From: Tillus elongatus
Taxonomy: Eukaryota; Arthropoda; Insecta; Coleoptera; Cleridae
NCBI GenBank assembly: GCA_964006375.1
Contig: OZ023266.1
Coordinates: 67,175,403-67,239,402, forward strand
Direction: 5' to 3'
DNA length: 64,000 nt
The notes below the pieces were generated by a model. It made no database searches. It was not told the origin of the DNA and saw nothing but the letters and a program-made list of their open reading frames with translations. Position 1 is the stretch's first letter; the number at the start of each line of letters is the position of its first letter. A program made the translations under genes and the position numbers. Shown here in pieces: positions 13,237-25,941 of this stretch.

Positions 13237-14088
13237 TGAAAAATGAAAAATTGAACCGTTTTTTTTAAAATGAAAATTCGTTAAAAAATATTTTTACAAA
13301 AGTTCAGTAAACAATAGTTTTTTGTGATAATGTACAAAGAAATATGTTTAGAAAAGGTCGCAAAAATTTGCCTAAATATATCTTCCACTCACCCATCCGG
13401 AAACTGATCGTGCCCGTTGGAAAATAGTAAATTTGGCAACATAACCTGTAACCCTGTAGCAAGTTTTCATTTTCTTCATCAAACGGTTTCTGAAATGCCA
13501 GGCCGTTCCGGGACTTTTAATGAAATGCTGTGTTGTCATTTTTAGAGGCAGTAGAGCTCTAAAATCATTGCAATAAAAATGAAGTGGGTGTTGCATTTAA
13601 AAAACGTTTTAAAATCTTTACCTACATTACCTCAAAAACGGTGAACTTGGCAACATCGCAGACGTCATGACTGAATCTGGCATCGTCGATAACCTTTACT
13701 GTAGCATATTTTAATTTTTTATCATCAGTTTCTGAAATACGAGACCTACTACTATTACTACTTTTAATTAATAAAATGAGGAAATATATGTTCCAGAATA
13801 TTACACATTCAAATGGGAATTAGTTTCAGGAAGCTAATTACAGTTTGGGAACACGCGAATTATCTCCAAATTAATTTAAAAAATTATAAAAATCCTCATC
13901 ATATATCATTTCTACTATATAATTCAGTATTGGTAATTAAAACTTCTTTGTATGTAATGTAATTATGAAGTCACAGGAACCCATTACGGTATTGTTTTTA
14001 CGATGAGGCGGATTAAAATTTATTATGTGACAAATGAGTAACAACATCCTCTGGATGTATTAATTTTAATTACACGACATAACACATA
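13237..14088. other. Unassigned DNA
   Basis: The stretch 13390-13740 is less AT-rich and contains TTTGGCAACATAACC and TTGGCAACATCGCAGACG, which may be terminal or internal pieces of an unidentified transposon. No gene is supported. Confidence 0.4.
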
Positions 14089-14212
14089 TTAGTGAATTTT
14101 CATTGCGAAAATTAACTAATAGAGAGGTAACGATGGTGACACTTTAGGCAGATGTTTTCAAATGAGCGCGAATTGGGACCCTTAGAAATCACATCCAAGG
14201 TCTGTTCGAATT

Positions 14213-14291
<79 letters not shown>

Positions 14292-14370
14292 AGTCACATA
14301 TCTTCATTTTGTTAACACCGCGGATGGGTTCGTAAATTAGCCATAACGGACATCCCCCCGAAATAAACAT
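14089..14370 (-). mobile_element. Family H copy, 3' half
   Basis: The hairpin end (TTAGTGAATTTTC / GAAAATTAACTAA) and 3' module (AATGAGCGCGAATTGGGACC) precede the TA array. On the far side only a short, diverged core segment (TCATTTTGTTAACACCGCGG) remains. Confidence 0.8.
14215..14288. repeat. (TA)n microsatellite
   Basis: TA array within the family H copy. Confidence 0.97.
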
Positions 14371-15043
14371 GTATGTATGCGCTATACTTTTTTAAATATT
14401 AGAAAATCTGGAATGAGATTTTACATATAGCGATCAATGGTGTAAATAAACCTCTGTTGTGACTTTTAAGTAATTTGGTTCACAAAATTTGTAGTTTTTT
14501 TCAAATTAAAAATAAACGTGAAAGGCATGAATTAAAACCACTTAAGTGTTAAAATGCAATGCCGGACAAGGACAGACTAGTTAGTTGCCATGCATAGAGT
14601 GATATATTCTACAGATATAAATCATACATTAACGATAACCAAACAATACAAATGAAACGCAAAAAACGCACTACCCGAACCAGCGATCGAGAAATTTCGG
14701 CAATAAAAATCCAAAGAACCGTTTACATCGTTTGTCAACAAATGCGACGTTAGATTGTGATTGTTTTTCAAGTGGGGATTCAATACATTTCTAAATTCCG
14801 TATATTTATTGCTTGATATACTACTCCAGTTAAAGTTTGCGACTTAAAATGTAGCATATAGTGAAAAGATCAAGGTTTACTGAAAGAAATATTTAAGAAA
14901 CTATAGCTTTTATTAAGAAAATATGACGTTTTTGGAAAATCATGATTCGTTATGTTTCATATTGTAAGAAGATACGAACGAATGAAATAAATATTATAAA
15001 CAAAATTGGGTCCAGATATCACGTAAACAGAATATTTATCAGC
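14371..15043. other. AT-rich DNA, nothing recognised
   Basis: No supported feature. Confidence 0.5.
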
Positions 15044-15212
15044 GCATCTCTGGTTTAGTGGTAGCATGTTCGCCTGACGCTCTGGCGGCCCGGGTTCGAT
15101 TCCCGCCCGATAGTTTTCCACTGCCGTATCAAAAAAGAGACGTTCTTTCCGACAATGCAAAAAAAAACATATCTTGCCATAGCAACGAGGTTGTTTAAGC
15201 TTAAAAAAAAAT
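15044..15212 (+). mobile_element. tRNA-derived SINE or tRNA-Gly pseudogene with A-rich tail
   Basis: TGGTTTAGTGGTAGCATG is a good box A / D-arm and GGTTCGATTCCCG a good box B / T-arm. The overall layout follows tRNA-Gly. The acceptor stem (GCATCTC against CCGATAG) has four mismatches and the anticodon stem is broken, so it is not a working tRNA. About 90 bp of unrelated body follows, then CTTAAAAAAAAATAAA. That head-body-tail order suggests a SINE. I could not identify target duplications. Confidence 0.6.
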
Positions 15213-15435
15213 AAACATCGCCATGCGCCAGTTGGTAGCAGCAAATATATCGAAAAACTTTTGTTACACACTTTTTTTGAATGACGAATATTTCAGGAAA
15301 TATAAGTGCCTTTCCATACTTTTACTAACCCTGCATCTAGGAGCCCACAGACAGTTCAACCTTAGAAATATTTTCTTATATCGGACTCTCAAGAGGTATA
15401 CGAGTGCTGATCCTTAAGCTCTGACCACAAAGTAT

Positions 15436-15600
15436 TATATAAGGTGTCGCGAAAAGTTGAGATACGGGGTACTATTTCATCTAGACAATGCACCAACTCA
15501 CAAGTTGATTATCACAATGAGCGTTATCAACAACCCAGAGTTCAAGCAACGGACCCTTAACAGTAGTGGTAGTAGTAGGAATGAACGCAAATGTATATAA
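15436..15600 (+). pseudogene. Fragment of a canonical mariner transposase
   Basis: One frame reads LFHLDNAPTHKLIITM at about 15471-15518, the block around the second catalytic aspartate in classical mariner (DD34D) transposases. AAGGTGTCGCGAAAAGTTGAG just upstream resembles a mariner terminal sequence. Everything else is missing. The LDNAP motif sets it apart from the QQDGAP type found elsewhere in the window, so it is a second mariner lineage. Confidence 0.6.
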
Positions 15601-15604
15601 TAAG

Positions 15605-16724
15605 TCTGGACGCAGCAAGTGCGTTATGGTAGCCACTTTTCTTTAAAATATTTTTAATAGCAAATGTCTTTCTCTGATGAAAGCAGGCATCAAACTTGGT
15701 TGCCTATATAGTAGAAACAATGTACCATATTTCATCGAAATAACTTTATTGTTTGCAAATATATAAACATTTTTCAAAAGTCTGGATGCAGCAAGTGTGT
15801 TATGGAAGTGAACTTCCATAAAAATGTTTTTAATAGCAAATGCGAGCGGGCATCAATCTGATTACCGGTAAAGCCTATGTAGTAGAAACAATGTACTATA
15901 TTCTATCAAAATTACTTATGGTTTGAAAATATACAAAAAATTTCCGAAAATAAACTCAAATGTTGGTTTCCTAACCAACAAAGCTTACGTCAATAGCAAA
16001 TTGATTTATTGAAATTTGAAGGATTTATTGAAAATTCGCTACCAAAACGCATTTTCTGTGTCCAGTTTTTTTTCTTACAAACGCATCATATTTCGATAAA
16101 AATGCAAAAATGCATTAACGAATTTGTTCTACGAAAATTAGCTAAAAAAATTATAGACAGTTCAACCATAAACTTCACTAAACCCACAGCGAAAGCAGCA
16201 ACTTAACTAAACCGACAGCCAAAGCATCAGAGAAAGGGTCTATTTGAAATAAATATTCTGTAAATATTTTAGTAAAATGAAGGGCAGTGACGGTTGAATC
16301 TGAAAGTTAAGGGTTTGCAGAACACTCTTCTTGCAACATTTTCTTTTCGCAATCGGTATTTGTTTCACGTTCTTTGCCTAAACACTGCCAATTTTGACGT
16401 TTAAAAATGCGAGTTTGACGTTTTGAGGAAAACTCCAAAATTTGTTTCTGTAACTGCCCATAACTTCTGTGCCTTTATAGCTAAAGACCTAAATTTTGAT
16501 ACAGGGTTCACTCTTTATAATACAAACACGAGTACCAAATTTAGTTGCCCTTACTTTGTTATTTACGGAGATATGATTTTTTTTAGAAAGAAAACATAAA
16601 ATTTTCCGGGAAAACCAAGTCCGATTTTCCTGGTTAACGAACTTATCTAAGCCACTTGCAAAAGGAGGGTACTCACCAAATTTGATCAAGATCGGTCTAT
16701 TATTTTTTGAGTTATCGGTCGGAT

Positions 16725-16813
<89 letters not shown>

Positions 16814-16853
16814 CACAGATCTTCTCATTAGCGCATTTTTTTTAATTCGCTAA
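15605..16853 (+). mobile_element. Composite family H block, uninterrupted
   Basis: Starts TCTGGACGCAGCAAGTGCG. A second 5' end lies at 15781 (TCTGGATGCAGCAAG) and an inverted one ends at 16055. The long-variant core (TTTGAAATAAATATTCTG, TTTGACGTTTAAAAATGCG), the TA array and the hairpin TTAGCGCATTTTTTTTAATTCGCTAA follow. It is the inverted partner of 8834-10728 and provides the empty site for the 642-bp insertion. Confidence 0.88.
16727..16807. repeat. (TA)n microsatellite
   Basis: TA array of the composite block. Confidence 0.97.
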
Positions 16854-17823
16854 AAAGAAAACTTTTCCGTGTTTGGGTATCTTTATGCTATGCAGCTTCC
16901 TTCTTCCTTCTGAATGTTTTACATTTTGATGAAGAAACATTCGCAGTTTCTTGTTTGGTAGTTAATAATCCAGTAAGAACCTATTTTTTTAGCTCAAGAT
17001 GGCACAAGATGTCTTCCATAAAACGCCTCTCTAATACTAGTTTAAAGGTAAATGCGACCAAATACTCATCTATGAATTACATCTATTATTTTAGGCTGGT
17101 AACCTGTGTTTATTCAAGCAATCACGTCAAACGATACACATAATAACATCCAATAAACCTATCGATCAATAACTTCATTTTTATAAAGTTACGGTATCTA
17201 TAACTTATAATCCACAATACAAAAATGTACCATACACTCGCATAACTTCTTTTCCTGGCCAAACAGCGCTTCGTGTCTAAAGAAGGTGAAGTTAATTACA
17301 TTCCCAGATAATAAAAGCTCAGGCCACAGAATTAACTAAAATTAAATAGATTCAACGAAACACACATCCACAAAGTAATAATTACTATTTAGATACACAA
17401 TAATTACTAGAGCTCGAAACAGTTACGGGTATAGGTTAGTTGAAATTTTTTCCGGCATTTCGTAACGTGTTATTAGTTCGTAGATCTGTGCGTGGTTGTT
17501 CTACAGTTTCGTTGCCGGTATTGTCTTTGTTCGAAACTAAAATGTAAATGCATACAAGCAAATATGAATGGTCCATTTACGTATTAGTTTCTAATTAAAA
17601 AAAGGTTTGTGTATTGTAGTTTCTGTCTGTAATTATTTTTACTAATTATAAAATATAACATAGAAAATAGTGTTGCCGATTCAGTGATGTACTTTGGATA
17701 GGTGCCGACGCTATTCAATGAAGATTAGGCAACGTCGGACATGGTCTGTGGGTGGATAAGTTGACTCGACCTGATATCCCAAGCAACATTTAAAATCAAA
17801 TTGACGTAAAATCGCCCTAACAA
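16854..17823. other. AT-rich DNA, nothing recognised
   Basis: No gene or repeat end that I can support. Confidence 0.5.
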
Positions 17824-17831
17824 TAGGTCGG
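17824..17831. repeat. 8-bp target duplication of the hAT element, left
   Basis: TAGGTCGG, repeated exactly at 19600-19607. Confidence 0.92.
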
Positions 17832-17914
17832 CAGTGGCGTCTCCTGACCAAAATGTTCGGGTGTGCGGTAACGAGTTGCTGTTAGTGGTGGTTTTAAAAA
17901 TTATTAACACTAAA

Positions 17915-17920
<6 letters not shown>

Positions 17921-17999
<79 letters not shown>
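17921..17999. repeat. (TA)n microsatellite
   Basis: TA array in the left part of the hAT element, without family H flanks. Confidence 0.97.
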
Positions 18000-18001
<2 letters not shown>

Positions 18002-18232
18002 GACCCATATGGGAATGATACGTAGATAAATAAATTAATTTCCCACTGCAACACTAACAAATTAAAAAGTCACTTAAAACTTTAAAACACGAAAAGAACA
18101 TGGAATTATTATCAAGCTCTTCTCTTCACACAAATTTGTGTTAGCGTTAGCACTGTCCGGAACGGGGTGAAACTGTAAACATTAAAAGTAGTTCAATGTT
18201 AATATGGTACTAAATAATAAAATGTGTAAAAA

Positions 18233-19094
<862 letters not shown>

Positions 19095-19599
19095 AATGTA
19101 TTATAGTTTTTGATTCTAGAATACTGTGGTCCAGGCAAGCGCAGTTGTAATGTTTGTAAATAATGCTATCACAACGTTTGTTAAACCGGCGTTCCATTCA
19201 TTTGTCTTGAGCGGTATTTTTACCGCTCACTGCAGTGTTAAAACGAATGGTATTTCCTTACTATTTTAAACACATGGGTGGGGGACTGTATTGTATACCA
19301 ATACAGCTCTGTCGAGTGAAGTTGTTCGGAAATAACAACGCACACCTAACCCGAATTCATTCCCAGTTGCTATTGACCTACTCATATTTTCTGAATGAAG
19401 ACGTGGTGCCGACTTCATTCCAAGTCACTATTAACCGACTATTTATGAAATCAAATAAGTAAATTAAATCGATTGTCATAACATATGTAGTGTATTAAGA
19501 CTAAGAGAAAAAGAAATAAAACATATTTAACTGTGCACATTTTAATTATATTTTAGGGTGTGCGGCGCACACCTAGCTCACTAGGAGAAATCGCCACTG

Positions 19600-19607
19600 T
19601 AGGTCGG
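19600..19607. repeat. 8-bp target duplication of the hAT element, right
   Basis: TAGGTCGG. Confidence 0.92.
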
Positions 19608-20512
19608 CGACCAAATCAGCACAGGTTATTTTAAAGTAAAATTTAAGTGTATTTTACCAATGTGGGGAATAAAGTAAAAGTAACTAGAAAGTCGATAATA
19701 GGTCCAGCAAGGCATTTCTACCAACGCGTTTTAGTTATAGTTAGGGCATTTTCATTCTACATTGTGCCAATGGGCGTAATTAATTGTTAAATACGTGCTA
19801 CGTTTTGCTTGAATCCGACATCTGGGCGCGAGTGTCTGAAATTATTAACAACGAACTGCGCATGTGACATTATCCTGTAAGATCTGTGGTAATGTATGTA
19901 TTAACAAACAGTAGATATTAGCAAGTAGGTATCTCCATCTTTGTTAAAAAATGACTACGTGTATGATCAAAGAAGATACTTTAAATATTTGAATCAATGA
20001 TAAAGATAATTCGCACTGTATAAAGAAAAAAACCATTGCGGTTATGTTTTTTCTATTAACATAATTATGATACTTTGATATAATTCAAGCGCCTCTATAA
20101 AAAGTAAAATTAGTTAAAATGAAAAACTATTCAAAATTGTTGAACTTCTGATTTTGAGGATTGGTGATGTAAACAAGACAAAACTATTCTACTCTCATTG
20201 TATACAGGGATTATTTTATGTTTTTGTCGAGTTAAAATTTAATTACACTAGATTCAACAAAAAATGGTTTTTCGTTTTCCAATACAATCAAGATGGATAC
20301 CGCAAGCATACATAGTTTAATATGGCTGCCGTTGTAAAATTATTGAACTGAAAGTTAATTTTGCTCTATTTTTTTACCTATAAGTCACAATTCCCAATGA
20401 CAAGGCAAACTAACCAAACTTTGAAGGCATTTTGTCCTATTATGGGAATTTCAACTATATGGTAAACGAATTTAGTTTAAATTTATTATCAATCATACAT
20501 TTTCATGTATAT

Positions 20513-20514
<2 letters not shown>
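19608..20514. other. AT-rich DNA, nothing recognised
   Basis: No supported feature. Confidence 0.5.

Positions 20515-20591
<77 letters not shown>
20515..20591. repeat. (TA)n microsatellite
   Basis: TA array followed by TTTATTTATTA, no family H flanks. Confidence 0.97.
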
Positions 20592-20594
<3 letters not shown>

Positions 20595-21658
20595 TTATTA
20601 CTTGTATACGTGCACACCGGGGAGATATATAGGAATGATTATATAGCGTTTTTGATCTTTGATTCCATAAGATGTTATAGACATCAATAGAGCAAAAATA
20701 AGTAAATAAACATAAACATATGACAGCTGACCGTATTGCCAATGCTTTATTCCATTGGCATGAAAAGGGATGTATTATATTGAAGGGGTAAACGTGCTGA
20801 TTTCCAATCAGCAGTTTTTTTACATATAGTAGTAGCCTATGAAGTTGTCATACGTTTTTAGAATTTACACAGAGACTGTGACTGAAGATAAAAACTTTTA
20901 TTAATTAAGTTCATCAACTAAAGCACCTTCAACATTGAAAAATTGATTTCACAGCTGTACACTTTGAACTTTGAGGACATTTTTCATTTGAAGTCGGATT
21001 TTATGGGTATTTTCAACTTTGACGTAGGCAGTTTGACTTGGAAGAGCACTTCTTCAGTAATTATGACCAATCAGAAAGCCATTTTAGGTTATCTTAGTGC
21101 CCAAAATATTTCCTGTGTTATACTGCAGTCAGATTGGTAATAAATATGTAATCTGGACTTCATAAGACCTCCAATTTACTATACCGCAGAGACGAATTAC
21201 AAGTTAATATTAGGTAATGAATTACCTTAAAATAGGTATTTTAGGTATATGGACTTAGTAGTCAGTTTTCAGTCCAATTTAGTGCGCAATTCGACCTAAA
21301 AATTACCAACTGTGAAATTGGAACTCAAAATTATATTTAAGTATATTTATAGGTAACAATCAATCAAGCTTTTCCCAATTTAGTTATTTGTAAGTTACTG
21401 ACTTTGGAGTAATTTCAATAGTCAAAAATTGGCTAATTAGGAGCTGCATTCTCAAATTTTTAGTGATGACAATCAAGCCAACATTTTGGTTAATTATAAC
21501 TAAATTATAACTTGGTTAGGTTATTTGGACTCCAGTGCTGGTTAACATGCCTTAATTTGTTACTTGTTACTCGTTCGGGGTCTCATATGGCATGAAATTT
21601 GCATACTGCAAATCCCTCATCTAATAACCATAGTATCCAATTTGGAACAATAAAAATG
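20592..21658. other. AT-rich DNA, nothing recognised
   Basis: The 65-codon frame at 20943-21140 has no known motif. Confidence 0.5.
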
Positions 21659-21695
21659 TCCGAACGTAGTAAGTGCGTTATGGAAAATAACGATT
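21659..21695 (+). mobile_element. Family H 5'-end scrap
   Basis: TCCGAACGTAGTAAGTGCG then TTATGG, abutting the mariner relic. Confidence 0.6.
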
Positions 21696-21699
21696 TTAT

Positions 21700-22620
21700 A
21701 GATAATTGGCGACGGACATGAAACATGACCACAGATCAAAGCTGTTCGCCTATTTCAAATAAAATTTCCCGATTTGTCGCCCACATCCCGAGGGACAATT
21801 ATAAAAATTGAAAAGCAATTTCGCAAGCTTGGACATGTAAGGCCGATACCCAAAAAAAAACACCTTCTAATCCACTGAGTAATGATAATAAATTGGATGT
21901 GATGCTTGAGCTTGAGGAAAACCCACATACTACGAGTCGACAAGCAACCACGATGTTGGATGTGAGTCATTCATCGATTATTCGAAAATTAAAACAAAAT
22001 AAAATGCATCCCTATAAATTGATAGAAACCCGGGAGCTCATGGAAGGCGATTTAGATAGAAGAACGTCTTTTTGTGAACAAATGATGGAAATGTTAGATG
22101 ACAATGGTATCCCACCAGAACATGTTTGGTTTTCTAATGAGTGCAGTTTTACACTTCCAGGCCATGATAATAGTCAAAATTGTCGTTACTGGTCTAAAGA
22201 AAATCCGCACTGGATGAGCGAAGACCGTTCGTAGTACCCCGAAAAGGTTAATGTTTGGGCAGAAATAATTAGAGATCATCTCATTAGTCCCTTTTTCATT
22301 GGTCGTAATTTGAATGGAGATAATTATTTAGCACTGCGCCAAAATAATGTCGTGCCAAATTTGGCAAACTTATATCCTGATCTAGCAAACCCACAAGTTC
22401 CCGATAATGTGATATGGTTTCAGCAATATGGAGCACCAGCACAAATATTTCAAAATTGGTGGATAGGGGGGCGAGAATTGGCAGAATGGCCAGCACGATC
22501 ACCTGATATTACGCTATTAGACTTCTTATGGGTATATGTGAAAAGAGTATGGTATACAAAAGTAAATCACGCGATTTTACTGTTTTTTTGGATTTTTTAA
22601 CATGCCTTATATTATTGCAT
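21700..22620 (+). pseudogene. Inactive mariner-type (IS630/Tc1/mariner) transposase
   Basis: The N-terminal helix-turn-helix part needs frame changes before 21893. From there 113 codons are open, then a stop (TAG at 22232) and a second open frame from 22310. The protein resembles the intact transposase at 55.5 kb: HPYKLIETRELMEGDLDRR, NCRYWSKENPHW, KVNVW and EWPARSPD are all readable. Two catalytic aspartates are lost: FSNECSF replaces FSDES-F and QQYGAP replaces QQDGAP. Residues between QQYGAP and WPARSPD are partly deleted. It cannot catalyse transposition. Terminal repeats were not found. Confidence 0.85.
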
Positions 22621-22954
22621 TGAATTATAATGTATGTTTGTGAAAACAAAATAAATTGATATCGTTCATCGTTTTCCAATTATTTCACTTGTTTGCAAAT
22701 TTCACGTTTTTTGGCACAAATCAAAATTTTTGGTACGGCGTTTTCAACAATAGATAGCGGAGTCCCATGAAAATGGCACATTAAGAGAGGTTTTGGTTCA
22801 TAGCACTTGTCGAAAAATTGGATATGCCGTATACAGGACGCTCTCAAATAGGGCGAATTAGAAAATAATCATTGAACTGCGTAACTAAATTTTTTCAAAT
22901 GGAACAGCCTGTATTTTGTGTTTCAACTTTTGTATAACATTCCCTATGTGAAGA

Positions 22955-23020
22955 TTGGGACCTGTAATGAACACTGATAAGTACACTTGGAGAACCCAAA
23001 TCCACACAACACAACTTTTT
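22955..23020. repeat. Dispersed repeat shared with 30.46 kb
   Basis: GTGAAGATTGGGACCTGTAA and the following CACTTGGAGAACCCAAATC match 30455-30520 closely. Its position beside hammerhead-like arms suggests a Penelope-type terminal repeat. Confidence 0.5.
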
Positions 23021-23023
23021 AAG

Positions 23024-23130
23024 GACCTGGCGATCATTTCACTAACAAAGTTAGCATGATCAGAGGATGAAAAATTCTGTTTTTCATCCTCTGAGGACGC
23101 TAACTTTGTTAGTGAACCGATCGTCAGGTC
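23024..23130. ncRNA. Head-to-head pair of hammerhead-like motifs forming a palindrome
   Basis: Two arms of about 45 bp are inverted around AAAATTCTGTTTT. The plus-strand arm holds CTGAGGA (23091-23097, fits CTGANGA), stem II CGCTAAC / GTTAGTG with a TTT loop, GAAC in place of GAAA, CGATCG, and the GTC triplet at 23123-23125. AGG after it pairs with CCT before the core. The minus-strand arm keeps GAAA but has CTGATCA and GCC. Each arm therefore lacks at least one core base. The architecture is that of minimal Penelope-type hammerheads. Confidence 0.5.
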
Positions 23131-23749
23131 TTTATTAGATTTTTGAATCGTACCTAAAATTCTAGTCTAAATTCATTTGGGACATTATGAGCAAAAAACA
23201 GGATTTTTGAGTTATTCAAGTTTCTTCAAAAAAAAAAAAAAATTGACAGGTGAGGTCAATAAAAAAATCTTTATCACGGTCATTCAGCAACCCAGTATTT
23301 ACTGAGATATTGGGTGTTTTTAAGAAAAAAGGGTACATTTATACATTGGAACGAATTAGTGTATTATTTTTGAAACACCTGTATACAATCTCCTGTCTAG
23401 GCTCCTCTCGATTTGATTATTAATCGTCTGTTGTGGCTTATGAAGAATTATATTAAGATTTACGGTCACTACTTCTCAAAACTTAGTACTTATTCCGATC
23501 TCGTTTTATTATTTCAAAAAACTTGCAAATGTCGGCTTGTTTCAACTGTGACATATTCCTTAAAGAACGTATTGTTACCAATGTGCAAAAGCATGGAGAA
23601 AAATATTCCTCAAATAAAAATAATAACTAGTGATATTAAGTTAAAACTTAGCTTCAATTAGAATGTATCAAATCACAGAAAATTGAGATAACAATGATAT
23701 AACAACTAAATAAAACCAGAGAAAACTAGTTAATTAAGTGTTCGAAATG

Positions 23750-24119
23750 ACCACCATTTTGCAGCCCATAGGTTTAAGCGAGTTTCAAAAGAATAGTTAG
23801 CGTCTTGTAATACACTTTAATTAATATTATCAAATACACCATAGATTCTTGCCTTCATATCGTCTTTTGTCGCCGGTTGTGTCCGATAAACTAAATTTTT
23901 TACATAACCCCATAAAAAGAAGTCCATTTTTGTTAGATCAGGTGACCTAGACGACCATGCATTCGGCCCTCCTCACCCAATCCATCGTTCTGGAAAATGT
24001 TGGCTAAGAAAAGCATGAATGTTAGCTGTATGATGAACTTGGGCACTGCCATGTATAAGCCACATATGATCACGTATGCTAACAGGCAGTTGGTCTAATA
24101 ATGGTCCAAGGTCTTCTCT
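23750..24119 (-). pseudogene. Mariner transposase, C-terminal half
   Basis: Minus-strand reading gives DHMWLIHGSAQVHH, HFPERWIG, SPDLTKMDFFLWGYVKNLVY and a C-terminal WWSF tail. The usual QQDGAP around the second catalytic aspartate reads LIHGSA, so the aspartate is missing. SPD with the third aspartate remains. The frame joins the N-terminal half across the LINE insertion. Confidence 0.75.
24108..24119. repeat. 12-bp target duplication of the LINE, left
   Basis: AAGGTCTTCTCT, repeated at 26021-26032. Confidence 0.9.
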
Positions 24120-24159
24120 CAGGGTGAGCCCCGAGAAAGCAACCGTCGCGCCGTTTACG

Positions 24160-24600
24160 AGGAGGAGGAAGTGCGACAGCCACATAACTCTGACTCTATA
24201 CGGTAGGAGCATTCCAATGGCCAGGGAGGTAAACTATCTTGGGGTCGTATTGGACTCTAAGCTAACCTAGAATGGTCACATTGGAAAAATACTGCGTAAG
24301 GCAGTCATGACCTTAGCCGTCACTAGGCGGCTATATGCAAAAACGTGGGAACTAAGACCTAGTATGGCCCACTGGCTGTACACAAGGGTGGTCAGACCAT
24401 CGTTAACATACGCGGCACTGGTCTGGTGACCTAAGATGACACAATCCATGGCCAAACAAAAACTAGGCAAGATCCAAAAGATGGCTTGCCTATGCATCAC
24501 AGGGGCCATGTCTTCAACCCCAACAGCCGTCATGGAGGTGTTGCTGGATCTGCTGACACTTAGTTATTATGGGGGAGGCCAGGCTAGGACTATACAGACT
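24160..24600 (+). pseudogene. LINE reverse transcriptase, C-terminal (thumb) region
   Basis: Reads MAREVNYLGVVLDSKLTW (24218-24271), a KILRKAVMTLAVTRRLY region, RPSLTYAALVW followed by a stop at 24428, then KIQKMACLCITGAMSSTPTA. These are conserved post-catalytic blocks of R1/I-type LINE reverse transcriptases. The stop codons (for example TAG after KLT at 24268 and TGA at 24428) show it is not functional. The catalytic YADD region is missing through truncation. Confidence 0.8.
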
Positions 24601-24736
24601 AGCCTGCAATGGTAGACTGAAGATTAACCCAGGCTTCAGGGGCCACTGCAAAATTCAGGAGATCGTGAAGGAGCGCATGCTTGAAATGAGGTGAGACTTC
24701 GCGAGCCCGCGATTCTGCAGGGAAAACAACTGTACA

Positions 24737-25429
24737 GTGGAAATCCCCGACCGCGAGGCATGGCGGGAGGAGACGCCGGGCATACCACGGGACGCGCTCG
24801 TCTGGTTCACGGGCGGATCCGGCGGGGAGCGTGGGACGGAGGCAGGTGTTTACTCGGAAGGACCGATGGTAAGTCATAGTATTTCCCTCGCAACGGTGTT
24901 TCAGGCCGAAATGTACGCCATCCTGGACTCTGTACGGGAGAACAAGAGGAGGGGCTACACCAACAAGCGGATCCTCATAGCCACAGACAGCCAGGCAGCC
25001 CTTAAGGCACTAAGTAGCCCACGGGTAAATTCCTGGCTGGTGAGTGAGTGCCGAAACGAGACGACCGACCTGGCTGGGCAGAATGAGGTGACCCTCATCT
25101 GGGTGCCGGGTCACTCGGGGGTCAACGGCAATGAAAAAGCTGACAGTCTCGCGAAGAAAGGGTCAGCAGAACCATTTATGCGACCAGAACCGGCTCTGGG
25201 CGTGACAAAGAGCACTGCCAGGGGATTTATTACGTCCTGGGTCAGAAACCAACACAAGGTGTACTGGGCAGACTGTCCAGGGCTCAGACATGGGAAGTCA
25301 ATAATTGACGGACCCAGTTCAAAAAGAGCTGTGGAGCTGCTAAATCTTAGCAGAGGACAGCTCAGAAACACCACAGGTCTCTTGAGTGCCGAGACGAGAC
25401 GAGCCACCTGGCTGGGCAGAATGAGGTGA
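24737..25429 (+). pseudogene. LINE RNase H domain
   Basis: 230 open codons. RNase H landmarks appear in order: VWFTGGSGG where family members have TDGS, so the first catalytic aspartate is glycine; VFQAEMYAI with the glutamate; LIATDSQAAL with the second aspartate; and WVPGHSGVNGNEKADSLAKK with the final His and Asp. The frame ends in sequence that begins a local tandem duplication. The domain would remove RNA from the RNA-DNA hybrid in a living element. The D-to-G change should abolish that. Confidence 0.85.
25062..25404 (+). repeat. Tandem duplication inside the LINE, unit 1
   Basis: Starts CTGGCTGGGCAGAATGAGG and runs through the RNase H C-terminus to AACACCACAGGTCTCTTGA. Unit 2 follows at once. 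Confidence 0.85.
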
Positions 25430-25693
25430 CCCTCATCTGGGTGCCGGGTCACGCGGGGGTCAAAGGCAATAAAGCAGAACCATTTATGGGACCAGAACCG
25501 GCTCTGGGCGTGTCAAAGAGCACTGCCAGGGGAGCCATTGAGTCCTGCGTCAGAAACCAACACAAGGTGTACTGGGCAGTCTGTCCAGGTCTCAGACATG
25601 GGAAGTCACTAATTGACGAACCCAGTTCAAAGAGAGCTGTGGAGCTGCTAAATCTTAGCAGATGACAGCTCAGAAACACAACAGGTCTCTTGA
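25405..25693 (+). repeat. Tandem duplication inside the LINE, unit 2
   Basis: Repeats unit 1 from CTGGCTGGGCAGAATGAGG, with a deletion of about 30 bp that removes the KADSLAKK coding segment and so the last RNase H aspartate. Both units end in GGTCTCTTGA. Confidence 0.85.
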
Positions 25694-25941
25694 CGGGACA
25701 CATGGCCGTCAAGAAACACCTGCATAAAATGGGGCGGTTAGAAGGGGATCTCGCATGCAGACTCTGCGGAGAGGGGGAGGAATCAGCCCAGCACATCTTG
25801 TGCGAGTGTAAAGCTCTGGACCGCAAAATACAACTGATCTACGGTCAGTCTAGACCGGAGACAGAGCAATATAAAACTTCACCCTACCAATCGCTGTGCA
25901 GACTAGTTCAAGGCACAGGGATTTTGGAATGGGTGGAGTAA
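25690..25941 (+). pseudogene. LINE C-terminal zinc-knuckle segment
   Basis: The peptide contains HMAVKKHLHKMG and CRLCGEGEESAQHILCEC, a C-x2-C...H-x4-C pattern standard at the C-terminus of RNase H-bearing LINEs. The stop is at 25939-25941, and the element's 3' end follows within 80 bp. Confidence 0.8.

Noticed and set aside
15044..15115. Functional tRNA-Gly gene
   Set aside because: Acceptor and anticodon stems are broken and a SINE-like body with an A-rich tail follows.
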